From the NCBI RefSeq assembly GCF_030406405.1, contig NZ_JAUEPL010000012.1, positions 1 through 64,000 on the forward strand: 64,000 nucleotides of DNA, given 5' to 3'. The DNA is from Streptomyces ficellus. Lineage in GTDB: Bacteria > Actinomycetota > Actinomycetes > Streptomycetales > Streptomycetaceae. Made by a program: the position numbers and the translations under genes. Below, in pieces: positions 43,886 through 52,529 of the stretch; positions within the stretch are counted from its first letter, which is position 1; the number at the start of each line of letters is the position of its first letter. A model generated the notes under the pieces. The model worked only from the letters and a program-made list of their open reading frames with translations. It was not told the DNA's origin and made no database searches.

Positions 43886-44781
43886 GTGGCACAGGTCCGA
43901 CCCCCGCGGAACAGCATCTGGGGGACCGCCTCGCCGCGCTCGTCGACGGTGAGCTCGGTCATGATGCCCGCGAGCGGGTCCTCGCGCATCTGGCGACCTG
44001 CTGCAAGTGCAAGGCGGAGGCCGACGCGCAGCGCCGGCTGAAGAGCGTCTTCGCCCAGGCCGCCCCACCACCGCCCTCGGAAGGGCTGCTCGCACGCCTC
44101 CAGGGGTTGCCCGGGGGCGCCGGTCCCGGACGACCCGGAGGGGATGACGACAGGGGAGGGCCCTTCGGTCAGGGACGTCTGAAGGACGGTGCCTTCGGCG
44201 GGAGACCTGACGCCTTCCGTTACGCCGGAGCCCCCGTCCTGCCGGGCGGACCGGAGTCGGGCTTCCGCATCCACGAGGTGAGCCGGCCGGGGACGGAGCG
44301 CTCCACGTGGCGGGGCCGCCGATTCGCGTTCGCGGCCGCCAGCGCGGTGTCGTTCGCGGCGATCGCCCTGGGCGGTGCCCTGCCCGCGGCCGTCACGGTG
44401 GACGCACGCGGGGAGGGCACCGGCAACAGCGTCACGCCGCTGCGCTCGCCCGGCCAGAGCCAGGGCGGCACGGACAACAGCCGCCGGCGCGGCGGCAACG
44501 GGACGTCGGGCGCCACCCGGTCCCCCGAGCGGCCCGCCCCGCCCCTCACAGCGCCGCCGGCCGCCGTGCCGGTCCACGCGGCGCCGCAGCCGGGCCTCGG
44601 AGCCCACCCCTTTCTGTCGGCGACTCCGCTGGGCATGGTGAGCCCGCTGCACATCACGCCGCCCGCACCGCTGATACGCCCCACGGGAACGGCGCTGCAC
44701 CTCGCCACCGCCACCGCCACGGGCCCGGCTCTCACCGCCACCCCGTCGCCCAGCTCCCTGCCGCTGACCGCACGCCGCTGA
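43882..44781 (+). CDS. Zinc-associated anti-sigma factor, RseA-like
   Basis: A 299-residue membrane anti-sigma factor. The N-terminal zf-HC2 domain has the ZAS motif H36-x3-C40-x2-C43 (HLATCCKC). One transmembrane helix (about 150-170, [19 protein letters not shown]) follows a basic RGRR, and the outer region is Pro/Thr/Ala-rich. GTG at 43882 overlaps the sigma stop by four bases, so sigma and anti-sigma are co-translated. It should hold the ECF sigma inactive until envelope or redox stress. Longer than mycobacterial RseA, mostly in the extracytoplasmic tail. Confidence 0.88.
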   Translation: MSGTGPTPAEQHLGDRLAALVDGELGHDARERVLAHLATCCKCKAEADAQRRLKSVFAQAAPPPPSEGLLARLQGLPGGAGPGRPGGDDDRGGPFGQGRLKDGAFGGRPDAFRYAGAPVLPGGPESGFRIHEVSRPGTERSTWRGRRFAFAAASAVSFAAIALGGALPAAVTVDARGEGTGNSVTPLRSPGQSQGGTDNSRRRGGNGTSGATRSPERPAPPLTAPPAAVPVHAAPQPGLGAHPFLSATPLGMVSPLHITPPAPLIRPTGTALHLATATATGPALTATPSPSSLPLTARR

Positions 44782-44871
44782 CCGGCCCCGTGCGCGAGGG
44801 CCGCCGCACCTGGTTGAATCCTCGGGCAAGCCGCCCCGAGGGGGCGCGGACGGGCAGGCAGCGGGGAGAGC

Positions 44872-46719
44872 ATGGACGACGGGAAGCCCACGGGATCGAA
44901 GCCGAAGTGGTGGAGCCGCCCCGCGCGGCAGCACGCGGCAACGGACCGGCCCACCGAGGCGGACACGGTGGCGACAGCCGATGGCGCGCCGGAGCCCACC
45001 GCTCCGGCGCTCGCCCCGGCGGAGCCCGTAGCCGCGGAGCCCGTGTCCGGGGAGCGGGTATCCCCGGAGCCCGCGTCCGAGCGGCCCGTAGCCGGGGAGC
45101 CGGTCGCCGCCGCTGAGCCGCTCGGCACGGGGGCTCCCGCGGGCCACCCCACGGAGACCACCCCGCCGGCGGTCGGGCCCACGCGGGACCCCGCACCCGG
45201 TGCGCCGGTCGCCGACGAGCCGCCGGCCATGGCCCCGGCGCGCCCGCAGCCGCTGCACCAGCCGGACGAGTACAGCACCCCGCCCTACGGCGAGCCCGGC
45301 CCCTGGGCACCCGCGCCCCCCGTACAGCGCCCCATGACCACCCCGGCGCACGGCACGCCCCACCCGCAGCCGCCCGCCACCTCGGCGCACGGCACGCCCC
45401 ACCCCCAGGCCCCCGCCCCGCCCGCGTACGGCGCGCCGCACCCGCAGCCGCCCGCCCTGTCGCAGCCCCCGCCGCAGCCCCCGGCACACCTCCAGGCGCA
45501 GCCTCAGCCGTCGCAGTGGCTGCAGTACGACCCCTGGAGCACCCCCGGTGGCACGCCCGCCGGGGGCGCGCGGCAGCCGCTCGTCCACGCCGGCAGCCCC
45601 GCGCCGCAGAAGCGGCGGCGTGGCCTCGCTGTGGTCGCCGCGCTGCTGTTCGCCGGGCTCACCGGCGTACTGGGCGGCGGAGTCGGCGCGTACATCGAGC
45701 GCCATGGCGGCCTCACCACCGTCGAACTGCCCCAGGCCGGGCGGGAGGACAGCGGCCGCGCCCCCGACAGCGTCGCCGGCATCGCCGCCAGCGCGCTGCC
45801 CGGCGTCGTCACCCTCCACGTCAGCGGCGGCGGGGAGCAGGGCACCGGCACCGGCTTCGTCCTCGACTCGCAGGGCCACATCCTCACCAACCACCACGTC
45901 GTCGACCCGGCCGGCGCCTCCGGCGACATCACCGTCACGTTCAGCGGCGGTGAGACGGCCGCCGCCGAGCTCGTCGGCAAGGACGGCGGCTACGACCTCG
46001 CGGTCGTCCGGGTGAAGGGCGTCTCCAACCTCAAGCCGCTGCCGCTGGGCAACTCCGACAACGTCCGCGTCGGTGACCCGGTCGTCGCCATCGGCGCGCC
46101 CTTCGACCTCCAGAACACCGTGACGTCCGGCATCATCAGCGCCAAGGAGCGGCCCATCACCGCGGGCGGCGAGAAGGGCGACGGCAGCGACATCAGCTAC
46201 GTCGACGCCCTCCAGACCGACGCCCCGATAAACCCCGGCAACTCCGGTGGCCCGCTGCTCGACTCCAAGGCCCGCGTCATCGGCATCAACAGCGCCATCC
46301 GCGCCGCCGACAGCGGTTCGGCCCTCGACGGCGGCCAGGCGGGCTCGATAGGGCTCGGCTTCGCCATCCCCGTCAACCAGGGCAAGCGCGTCGCCGAGGA
46401 GCTGATCAACACCGGCAAGGCGAGCCACCCGGTCATCGGCGTCAGCCTCGACATGAAGTACAGCGGCGACGGCGCCAGGGTCGGCGACAAGGCCCAGGAC
46501 GGCGGGGCCTCGGTCACGCCCGGTGGCCCAGCGGCCCAGGCGGGCATCCGGCCGGGCGACGTCATCACCAAGGTCGACGGACAGCGCGTACACAGCGGCG
46601 AGGAGCTGATCGTCAAGATCCGCGCCCACCGCCCCGGCGACCGACTGCGCCTCACCCTGGAGCGCGGAGGCAAGGAGCAGACCAAGACGCTGACGCTCGG
46701 TTCCTCCGCGGGCGGCTGA
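44872..46719 (+). CDS. htrA: HtrA-family membrane serine protease with PDZ domain
   Basis: A 615-residue protein. Residues 1-245 are a Pro/Ala/Glu-rich cytoplasmic region with repeats, one transmembrane helix follows (about 250-272), then a trypsin-like domain with triad H342 (TNHHVV), D375 (GYDLAVV) and S458 (NPGNSGGP), and a C-terminal PDZ domain (about 510-610, GIRPGDVITKVDGQRV). Envelope quality-control protease; in mycobacteria its homologue lies in the sigE-rseA-htrA-tatB cluster and can act on the anti-sigma side of the pathway. ATG with GGGGAGA upstream. Confidence 0.93.
   Translation: MDDGKPTGSKPKWWSRPARQHAATDRPTEADTVATADGAPEPTAPALAPAEPVAAEPVSGERVSPEPASERPVAGEPVAAAEPLGTGAPAGHPTETTPPAVGPTRDPAPGAPVADEPPAMAPARPQPLHQPDEYSTPPYGEPGPWAPAPPVQRPMTTPAHGTPHPQPPATSAHGTPHPQAPAPPAYGAPHPQPPALSQPPPQPPAHLQAQPQPSQWLQYDPWSTPGGTPAGGARQPLVHAGSPAPQKRRRGLAVVAALLFAGLTGVLGGGVGAYIERHGGLTTVELPQAGREDSGRAPDSVAGIAASALPGVVTLHVSGGGEQGTGTGFVLDSQGHILTNHHVVDPAGASGDITVTFSGGETAAAELVGKDGGYDLAVVRVKGVSNLKPLPLGNSDNVRVGDPVVAIGAPFDLQNTVTSGIISAKERPITAGGEKGDGSDISYVDALQTDAPINPGNSGGPLLDSKARVIGINSAIRAADSGSALDGGQAGSIGLGFAIPVNQGKRVAEELINTGKASHPVIGVSLDMKYSGDGARVGDKAQDGGASVTPGGPAAQAGIRPGDVITKVDGQRVHSGEELIVKIRAHRPGDRLRLTLERGGKEQTKTLTLGSSAGG
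45346..45462 (+). repeat. Three 39-bp in-frame repeats in htrA
   Basis: Units at 45346, 45385 and 45424 encode AHGTPHPQ(P/A)PA-type 13-residue repeats in the cytoplasmic proline-rich region. Confidence 0.85.
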
Positions 46720-46907
46720 CCGACGCGCGCCGCCGGCCGACGCCGGGACCCGGCCCGGCGCCGGACTCCCTCCGCCGCGCCCGGCCGCGCCGGACGCCCC
46801 GGCGGCCGAAGGCCACCCGAAGGACACCGGAAGGTACCGTCCCGACAGTTCGGGCAGGTACCGTGGAGCGGGCCCCGTGAACCGGACCGGTGTGAAGGAG
46901 CGGCAAG

Positions 46908-47369
46908 GTGTTCAATGACATAGGCGCACTCGAGCTGGTGGCGCTCGTGGTCCTTGCCGTGCTCGTCTTCGGCCCGGACAAGCTGCCGAAGGTCATCCAG
47001 GACGTCTCCGGCTTCATCCGCAAGATCCGTGACTTCTCGGAGAGCGCGAAGCAGGACATCCGCAGCGAACTGGGCCCGGAGTTCAAGGACTTCGACTTCG
47101 AGGACCTGAACCCCAAGACGTTCATCCGCAAGCAGCTCACGGAGAACGAGGATCTCAAGGAGATCCGCAGCAGCTTCGATCTCAAGAAGGAGATCAACGA
47201 GGTCGCCGACGCGGTCAACGGCCATGCCTCCGACGCGACGGTCCCGGCAGCGGTGGGCCGCGCCGCGGGGGCCGCCGCAGGCGCCGGAGGCACCGGCCCC
47301 GACCTGCTGAAGAAGGGCGGCAGGCCCGAGCACGCCGACCGCCCGCCGTTCGACGCCGACGCCACCTGA
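46908..47369 (+). CDS. tatB: Sec-independent translocase subunit TatB
   Basis: A 153-residue Tat translocon component that receives twin-arginine precursors. N-terminal helix (IGALELVALVVLAVLVFGP), the conserved GPDKLPK hinge, an amphipathic helix (FIRKIRDFSESAKQ), then a long acidic cytoplasmic tail. GTG at 46908 with AAGGAG upstream. tatA and tatC are not nearby, normal for actinobacteria. Fixed position after htrA as in mycobacteria. Confidence 0.95.
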   Translation: MFNDIGALELVALVVLAVLVFGPDKLPKVIQDVSGFIRKIRDFSESAKQDIRSELGPEFKDFDFEDLNPKTFIRKQLTENEDLKEIRSSFDLKKEINEVADAVNGHASDATVPAAVGRAAGAAAGAGGTGPDLLKKGGRPEHADRPPFDADAT

Positions 47370-47489
47370 GCCCCGTCTTTCCAAAAAGAGCTCCCGCAAG
47401 GTGGCTATCCTCTCCATCTGTCCGGTTGCGAGGACGCCCGTGGGGGCGGGCCGCGCCGGACGTGAGGGATCGAGGAGGCGGCCGGGCAG

Positions 47490-48176
47490 ATGGAGACGAC
47501 GAGTCGGGTAGGGGCGCAGGGTGCCGCACCCAGCACCACATCCACGTCCGAGGCGTCCGTGGCTTCCGAGGGGGGGCCCGCAGCGCGGCGTACGGTCGAC
47601 GGCTACCTGCGCGCGTCGTTCCCCTGGTACGGCCTGGACGAGGCGTTCACCGGGCCGCGCTGGCTGATGCAGGTCGGCACGTCCGCCGACGGCACGGTCC
47701 AGCACGGTTCCACCGGCCATGGGGACGAGCCGTCGATACGGGCCGACGCGAGCACGGCCGAGAAGGAGCGGTTCGTGGCCGTCGTGACGGTCGCCGCGAG
47801 CCCGGTGCGCCGCAGCGGTGACGGTACGGGCGTGCTGGACGCCACGAGTGTCTCCTCCGCCGCCTGGCTGGCCGGTTCGGGGCTCCTCGCGTACACCTGG
47901 CCGCCCCATTTGGACTACTCGCTGCGGGACCACTGGCTGGACCAGCAGACCGAGGCGGCCTTCGAGCTCGCCGACGACCTGGACGGACCGGAGTGGTCGG
48001 CGCTCTCGCTGCCGGTCGACGGGGTCCCGACGCCGTTCCACTACCGCGAGTCCGAGTACGGCTGGGTGCTGGCCGGTACGACGGGCGCCGGCGTCCACCT
48101 GGGTGCGTACGGACGGGGGATGAGCGCCTACGGCCTGGGCTTCGCGGTGATCCGGGACATCACCACGTACACCTAG
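47490..48176 (+). CDS. Conserved protein of unknown function
   Basis: A 228-residue protein with a Ser/Thr/Ala-rich first 35 residues and an ordered remainder containing YLRASFPWYGLDEAFTG, WPPHLDYSLRDHWLDQQTE and LGFAVIRDIT. No membrane helix, signal peptide or known motif. ATG at 47490. Occupies the slot between tatB and mrp. Function not recognised; it looks like a Streptomyces-conserved cytoplasmic protein. Confidence 0.7.
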   Translation: METTSRVGAQGAAPSTTSTSEASVASEGGPAARRTVDGYLRASFPWYGLDEAFTGPRWLMQVGTSADGTVQHGSTGHGDEPSIRADASTAEKERFVAVVTVAASPVRRSGDGTGVLDATSVSSAAWLAGSGLLAYTWPPHLDYSLRDHWLDQQTEAAFELADDLDGPEWSALSLPVDGVPTPFHYRESEYGWVLAGTTGAGVHLGAYGRGMSAYGLGFAVIRDITTYT

Positions 48177-48189
48177 GAACGGATGACGT

Positions 48190-48223
48190 GAGGAGGGGGC
48201 GGCCCATCGGCCGCCCCCTCCTC
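48190..48223. terminator. Bidirectional hairpin terminator
   Basis: Perfect 15-bp stem (48190-48204 with 48209-48223), CATC loop, between convergent genes. Confidence 0.85.
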
Positions 48224-48237
48224 ATATGTCCGAACCC

Positions 48238-49371
48238 TCAGAACTTGTTGCGCGGGGTGATCCCCAGCGACATGCCCGACAGGCCGCGCTGACGGCCGCC
48301 CAGCTTGCCCGCGATGGTGCGCAGGGCCGCGCCCGCCGGCGAGTCGGGGTCGGTGAGGACGACCGGCCTGCCCTCGTCGCCGCCCTCCCGCAGCCGTACA
48401 TCGATCGGAATGGAGCCCAGCACCGGGACGTTCGTGCCGGTGGTCTTCGTCAGGCCGTCCGCGACCCTCTGGCCGCCGCCCGTGCCGAAGACGTCGACCA
48501 TCTCGTCGCAGTGCGGGCACGGCAGGCCCGACATGTTCTCGACGACGCCCACGATCTTCTGGTGCGTCTGCACGGCGATGGAACCGGCCCGCTCGGCGAC
48601 CTCCGCCGCCGCCTGCTGCGGGGTGGTGACGACCAGGATCTCGGCGTTCGGCACGAGCTGGGCGACCGAGATCGCGATGTCGCCGGTGCCCGGCGGCAGG
48701 TCGAGCAGCAGGACGTCCAGGTCGCCCCAGTACACGTCCGCGAGGAACTGCTGGAGCGCGCGGTGCAGCATCGGGCCGCGCCACACCACCGGCGCGTTGC
48801 CGGGGGTGAACATGCCGATGGAGATGACCTTCACGCCGTTGGCCGAGGGCGGCATGATCATGTTCTCGACCTGGGTGGGACGGCCGTCCGCGCCCAGCAT
48901 GCGCGGCACGCTGTGGCCGTAGATGTCGGCGTCCACGACGCCGACCTTCAGCCCGTCGGCGGCCATCGCGGCGGCCAGGTTCACGGTCACGGACGACTTG
49001 CCGACACCGCCCTTGCCGGAGGCCACCGCGTACACCCGGGTCAGCGAGCCCGGCTTGGCGAAGGGCACCTCGCGCTCGGCGGTCGTGCCGCGCAGCGCGG
49101 CGGCCAGCTCCTTGCGCTGCTCGTCGCTCATCACGTCCAGTGTCACGTCGACGCCGGTGACGCCCTCGACGCGGGAGACGGCCTCGCTCACCCGCGTGAT
49201 GATCGTCTCGCGCATCGGGCAGCCGGAGACGGTGAGGTAGACCGTGACGGCCACCGCGCCGTCCGTGCCGATCCCGACCGACTTCACCATGCCGAGTTCC
49301 GTGATCGGTCGGTTGATCTCGGGGTCGTTCACCGTCGCCAGCGCTTCGCGCACCGCGTCTTCCGTAACCAT
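48238..49371 (-). CDS. mrp: Iron-sulfur cluster carrier ATPase, Mrp/ApbC/NBP35 family
   Basis: A 377-residue P-loop ATPase that carries and transfers [4Fe-4S] clusters. N-terminal DUF59 (MIP18) domain (1-85), deviant Walker A SGKGGVGKSS (118-127), Walker B LLLDLPPGTGD, and the bridging cluster site C285-x-x-C288 (LPCPHCDE). ATG at 49371. Last gene of a minus-strand set with the DUF1003 and MgtE-like genes (42-bp gap). Orthologue of mycobacterial Rv1229c. Confidence 0.94.
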   Translation of the reverse strand: MVTEDAVREALATVNDPEINRPITELGMVKSVGIGTDGAVAVTVYLTVSGCPMRETIITRVSEAVSRVEGVTGVDVTLDVMSDEQRKELAAALRGTTAEREVPFAKPGSLTRVYAVASGKGGVGKSSVTVNLAAAMAADGLKVGVVDADIYGHSVPRMLGADGRPTQVENMIMPPSANGVKVISIGMFTPGNAPVVWRGPMLHRALQQFLADVYWGDLDVLLLDLPPGTGDIAISVAQLVPNAEILVVTTPQQAAAEVAERAGSIAVQTHQKIVGVVENMSGLPCPHCDEMVDVFGTGGGQRVADGLTKTTGTNVPVLGSIPIDVRLREGGDEGRPVVLTDPDSPAGAALRTIAGKLGGRQRGLSGMSLGITPRNKF

Positions 49372-49413
49372 ACGGAGATGGTACGGCGCCCGACCCCGGC
49401 GCCGGAAAGGCCG

Positions 49414-50052
49414 TCAGCGGTCGGCTTCGTCACTCCCGCCCGGGGCGGTCCCGGGAATAGATCCCGCCTGCTCGCCCGCGTCCGTGCGCTCGGGCGGTTC
49501 CTTGAGGTCCTGGAGGTCCTTGACCAGGTCTTCCAGCTCGGAGCGGATCCAGTCGCGGGTGGCGACCTCGCCGAGGCCGATGCGCAGGGCGGCGATCTCG
49601 CGGGTCAGGTACTCGGTGTCCGCGATCGAGCGCTCGTTCTGCTTGCGGTCCTGCTCGTGGGTGACCCGGTCGCGGTCCGCCTGCCGGTTCTGGGCGAGCA
49701 GGATGAGCGGGGCGGCGTAGGAGGCCTGGAGCGAGAGCATCAGCGTCAGGAAGATGAACGGGTACTCGTCGAACCGCAGCCGGTCGGGCGCCGAGGTGTT
49801 CCACACCACCCACACGATGACGACGGCGGTCATCCAGACGAGGAACCGGCCGGTGCCGATGAAGCGCGCGATCCGCTCCGACAGCCGCCCGAAGGCCTCG
49901 GGGTCGTACGCGGGCAGCAGCTTGGGGCGCCGCGTCCGCGGCTGGTCCAGCCGGATGCGGGGCGCCGGCGGCTCGCCCATGCGGTCCATCCGCTCCATGC
50001 GTTCGATGCGTTCGATGCGCTCGACGCGGTCGTGCTTACGCTCAGGCGCCAT
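49414..50052 (-). CDS. DUF1003 membrane protein
   Basis: A 212-residue protein. An unusual N terminus of six x-R-(V/I/M) tripeptides comes from a 9-bp DNA repeat; then two helices (about 70-87 and 95-118) of DUF1003 with the signature RFDEYPFIFLTLMLSLQASYAAPLIL, and a charged coiled-coil tail. It starts inside the 3' end of the MgtE-like gene (11-bp overlap), so the two are co-expressed. Function unknown; homologue of mycobacterial Rv1231c. Confidence 0.85.
   Translation of the reverse strand: MAPERKHDRVERIERIERMERMDRMGEPPAPRIRLDQPRTRRPKLLPAYDPEAFGRLSERIARFIGTGRFLVWMTAVVIVWVVWNTSAPDRLRFDEYPFIFLTLMLSLQASYAAPLILLAQNRQADRDRVTHEQDRKQNERSIADTEYLTREIAALRIGLGEVATRDWIRSELEDLVKDLQDLKEPPERTDAGEQAGSIPGTAPGGSDEADR
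49978..50031 (-). repeat. Six 9-bp tandem repeats at the start of the DUF1003 gene
   Basis: Nine-base units, on the coding strand core GA(C/A)CGC-type, encode DRV-ERI-ERI-ERM-ERM-DRM from residue about 8. In-frame units permit length changes without frameshift. Confidence 0.85.
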
Positions 50053-51334
50053 GCGCGACCTCGCTCCCGGTCCGCCCGCTGTCCTCGGGCTCGAACTCGG
50101 TCTCGCGCCAGTCCTCCGGCAGCAGGTGGTCCAGTACGTCGTCCACGGTGACCGCGCCGAGCAGTGAGCCGCTGTCGTCCACCACCGGCGCCGCGACCAG
50201 GTTGTACGTGGCGAGGTGGCGCGTCACATCACGCAGCGTCGTCTGGGGCGCGAGCGGCTCCAGGTCACTGTCGACGATCGCCGACACGAGCGTGAACGGC
50301 GGGTCGCGCAGCAGCCGCTGGAAGTGCACCGTCCCCAGGTACTTCCCGGTCGGCGTCTCGTCGGGCGGCCGGCACACGTACACCTGCGCAGCCAGCGCCG
50401 GGGACAAATCCCGCTGGCGTACGCGCGCGAGCGCGTCGGCGACCGTCGCGTCGGGGCGCAGCACGATCGGTTCGGTGGTCATCAGGCCGCCCGCCGTACG
50501 CTCCTCGTACGCCATCAGCCGCCGTACGTCGGCGGCGTCGTCCGGCCGCATCAGCGTCAGCAGCCGCTCCTTGTCCGCCTCGGGCAGCTCGGAGAGCAGG
50601 TCGGCCGCGTCGTCCGGGTCCATGGCCTCCAGGACGTCCGCCGCCCGCTCCTCCTTGAGCTTGCCCAGGATCTCGATCTGGTCGTCCTCGGGCAGCTCCT
50701 CCAGTACGTCGGCGAGCCGGTCGTCGTGGAGGGCGGCGGCCACCTCGGCGCGGCGCTTGGGCGACAGGTGGTGCAGGACGTTGGCGAGGTCGGCCGCGCG
50801 CAGCTGCTCGAACGTGGCGAGCAGGCTCTCGGCGCCCTGGCCCTCCTCCTCCAGCGAGAACCCGCTCACCGCCGACCAGTCGACGGTGAGCGTCTCGCCC
50901 TTGCGGCGCAGCGCCCCGCCGCCGCCCCGGCGGACGAAGACCTTGTCGATCTCCCACTCCCGGCGGGCCGGGAGCTGCCGGATGGACACGTCCAGGACGG
51001 TCACCTCGGAGCCGTCCTCGACCAGCCGGACGCGGCGGTCGAGGAGCTCGCCGAGGACCAGGCGCTCGGTGGGGCGCTGCTCGAAGCGGCGTACGTTGAG
51101 CACCCCGGTGGTGATGACGTGGCCGGATTCGACGCCGGTGACGCGGGTCATGGGCAGGAAGATCCGGCGCCGGCCGATCACCTCGACCACCAGTCCGAGC
51201 AGGCGCGGCGGGCGGCGGCCCACCCTGAGCATCGCGACGAGGTCGCGCACCCGGCCGACCTGGTCGCCGTTGGGGTCGAAGACGGGGACGCCGGCGAGGT
51301 GCGAGACGAAGATCCGGGGGGCGCCTGCCGCCAT
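50042..51334 (-). CDS. PRC-barrel / MgtE N-terminal / CBS-domain protein
   Basis: A 430-residue soluble protein: PRC-barrel-like segment (about 1-90), MgtE_N superhelix (about 165-275; VLEELPEDDQIEILGKL, VLEAMDPDDAADLLSELP) and two CBS domains (about 285-415). MgtE channels have the same regulatory module followed by five membrane helices, but here no membrane domain exists. It is probably a Mg2+- or nucleotide-sensing regulator that may partner the DUF1003 protein encoded by the overlapping gene (inference). GGAGGGAAG upstream of ATG. Confidence 0.88.
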   Translation of the reverse strand: MAAGAPRIFVSHLAGVPVFDPNGDQVGRVRDLVAMLRVGRRPPRLLGLVVEVIGRRRIFLPMTRVTGVESGHVITTGVLNVRRFEQRPTERLVLGELLDRRVRLVEDGSEVTVLDVSIRQLPARREWEIDKVFVRRGGGGALRRKGETLTVDWSAVSGFSLEEEGQGAESLLATFEQLRAADLANVLHHLSPKRRAEVAAALHDDRLADVLEELPEDDQIEILGKLKEERAADVLEAMDPDDAADLLSELPEADKERLLTLMRPDDAADVRRLMAYEERTAGGLMTTEPIVLRPDATVADALARVRQRDLSPALAAQVYVCRPPDETPTGKYLGTVHFQRLLRDPPFTLVSAIVDSDLEPLAPQTTLRDVTRHLATYNLVAAPVVDDSGSLLGAVTVDDVLDHLLPEDWRETEFEPEDSGRTGSEVAHGA

Positions 51335-51508
51335 GACGCGCGCTTCCCTCCATGTCGGACATTAGGGCTCTGTCCTGGTTCAGGCTAGTCCGTCACGTTG
51401 CCGGTCGCCCAGGCGGGGCGTCCGTACGGCTCTCTGCGACCGGCGTGGGCGGCACGGGTACGCTGCCCACTGCCAACCCCCCACGGTTTGACGAGAGGCA
51501 GTCCGCTG

Positions 51509-52306
51509 GTGACCGTTCTTTCCCCGGCTTCGCGCGCCCGCCGGGCCGCTCTCCCCGTCGCGCTGTGCGTCGGGCTGACCGTGGTGCTCACCGCCTGCGG
51601 AGAGGAACCCGATCCGGACGCGGGCACGAACGGGCTGGGCAAACTGTCCGCCGCCCAGATCGAGTCCAAGGCCCGGTCCGCGGCGGACGGCGCGAAGGCG
51701 GTACGGCTGGCGGGCACGCTGGTCAGCAAGGGCGGCACGTACAAGCTGAACATGCGCCTGAAGCAGACCGGCGCGACCGGCTCGGTCGTCACCAAGACGT
51801 CCACCTTCGAGCTGCTGCGGATCGGCGACGCGCTGTACCTGAAGGCGGACGCCGCCTTCTGGACGCACGCGGAGAGCGCGTCCGGCGGGGACGGCGGGGA
51901 CGGCGGGGACGGCGGAGCGAGCGGGTCCGGCACCGGGGTGGCGGACAAGCTGGACGACAAGTACGTGAAGGTGCCGCAGGACGACCCGTCGTACAAGCAG
52001 CTGCGCGGCTTCACCGAGATGAACGTGCTGCTCGACGGGCTGCTGGAGCTGTACGGCGAGCTCGGCAAGGGCGACCGCGACAAAGTCGGCGGCATCCGTA
52101 CGATCAAGGTCGCGGGCGGCCCGCGGGGCGAGGGCGGCACGCTGGACGTCTCCCTGGAGGGCACGCCGTACCCGCTGCAGTTCGCCAGGGGCGGCGGGGC
52201 GGGGGTGGTCGTCCTGTCGGACTGGAACAAGGACTTCCCGCTGACGCCCCCGTCGAAGGACGACACGGTCGACTACGGCCGCCAGCTCCCCCGCACCAGC
52301 GACTGA
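51509..52306 (+). CDS. LppX/LprAFG-like lipoprotein, putative
   Basis: A 265-residue lipoprotein. The signal peptide has arginines and ends VVLTAC with a lipid-modified Cys (about residue 31). The mature domain (AAQIESKARSAADGAKAVRL, later DKLDDKYVKVPQDDPSY and LEGTPYPLQF) resembles the lipid-binding LppX/LprG fold, mostly by pattern. A 9-bp repeat encodes three Gly-Gly-Asp units. GTG at 51509 with GAGAGG upstream. The stop codon lies at the head of a tandem repeat array. Divergent from the MgtE-like gene. Confidence 0.72.
   Translation: MTVLSPASRARRAALPVALCVGLTVVLTACGEEPDPDAGTNGLGKLSAAQIESKARSAADGAKAVRLAGTLVSKGGTYKLNMRLKQTGATGSVVTKTSTFELLRIGDALYLKADAAFWTHAESASGGDGGDGGDGGASGSGTGVADKLDDKYVKVPQDDPSYKQLRGFTEMNVLLDGLLELYGELGKGDRDKVGGIRTIKVAGGPRGEGGTLDVSLEGTPYPLQFARGGGAGVVVLSDWNKDFPLTPPSKDDTVDYGRQLPRTSD
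51884..51910 (+). repeat. Three 9-bp repeats encoding Gly-Gly-Asp
   Basis: Three identical ggcggggac units (51884, 51893, 51902) in frame within the lipoprotein gene. Confidence 0.85.
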
Positions 52307-52508
52307 CACCTCCCGGGGATTGAGGCCTCCCGGCGACTGCCGCCCCGGCGACTGAGGCCCTCCGGCGACTGAGGCCCCCGGGGGACTGAGGCGCCCCGGC
52401 GACTGCCGCACCAGCGACTGCCGCACCAGCGACTGGCGCCCCCAGCGACTGAGGCCCCTTGCGACTGACGCCCCCCAGCGACTGACGCGCCCGGCGACTG
52501 GCGCCCCG
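52297..52508. repeat. Tandem array of about 13 degenerate 15-18 bp units downstream of a stop codon
   Basis: Thirteen copies of a (g)CGACTG core, spaced 15-18 bases, starting with the lipoprotein gene's own last codons and TGA (AGCGACTGA) and continuing to 52508. Many units keep TGA. It fills the space before the convergent gene that ends at 52530. Confidence 0.85.
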
Positions 52509-52529
52509 GCCGCCGGCGTGCGCCGTGGG

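Noticed and set aside
43372..46827. 1151-codon open frame on the minus strand across the sigma/anti-sigma/htrA genes
   Set aside because: It is antisense to well-identified genes, has the composition of a G+C-driven shadow frame and no domain similarity.
52297..52508. Tandem repeats resembling a CRISPR array
   Set aside because: Units are 15-18 bases with no unique spacers and no cas genes nearby; it is a degenerate tandem repeat.
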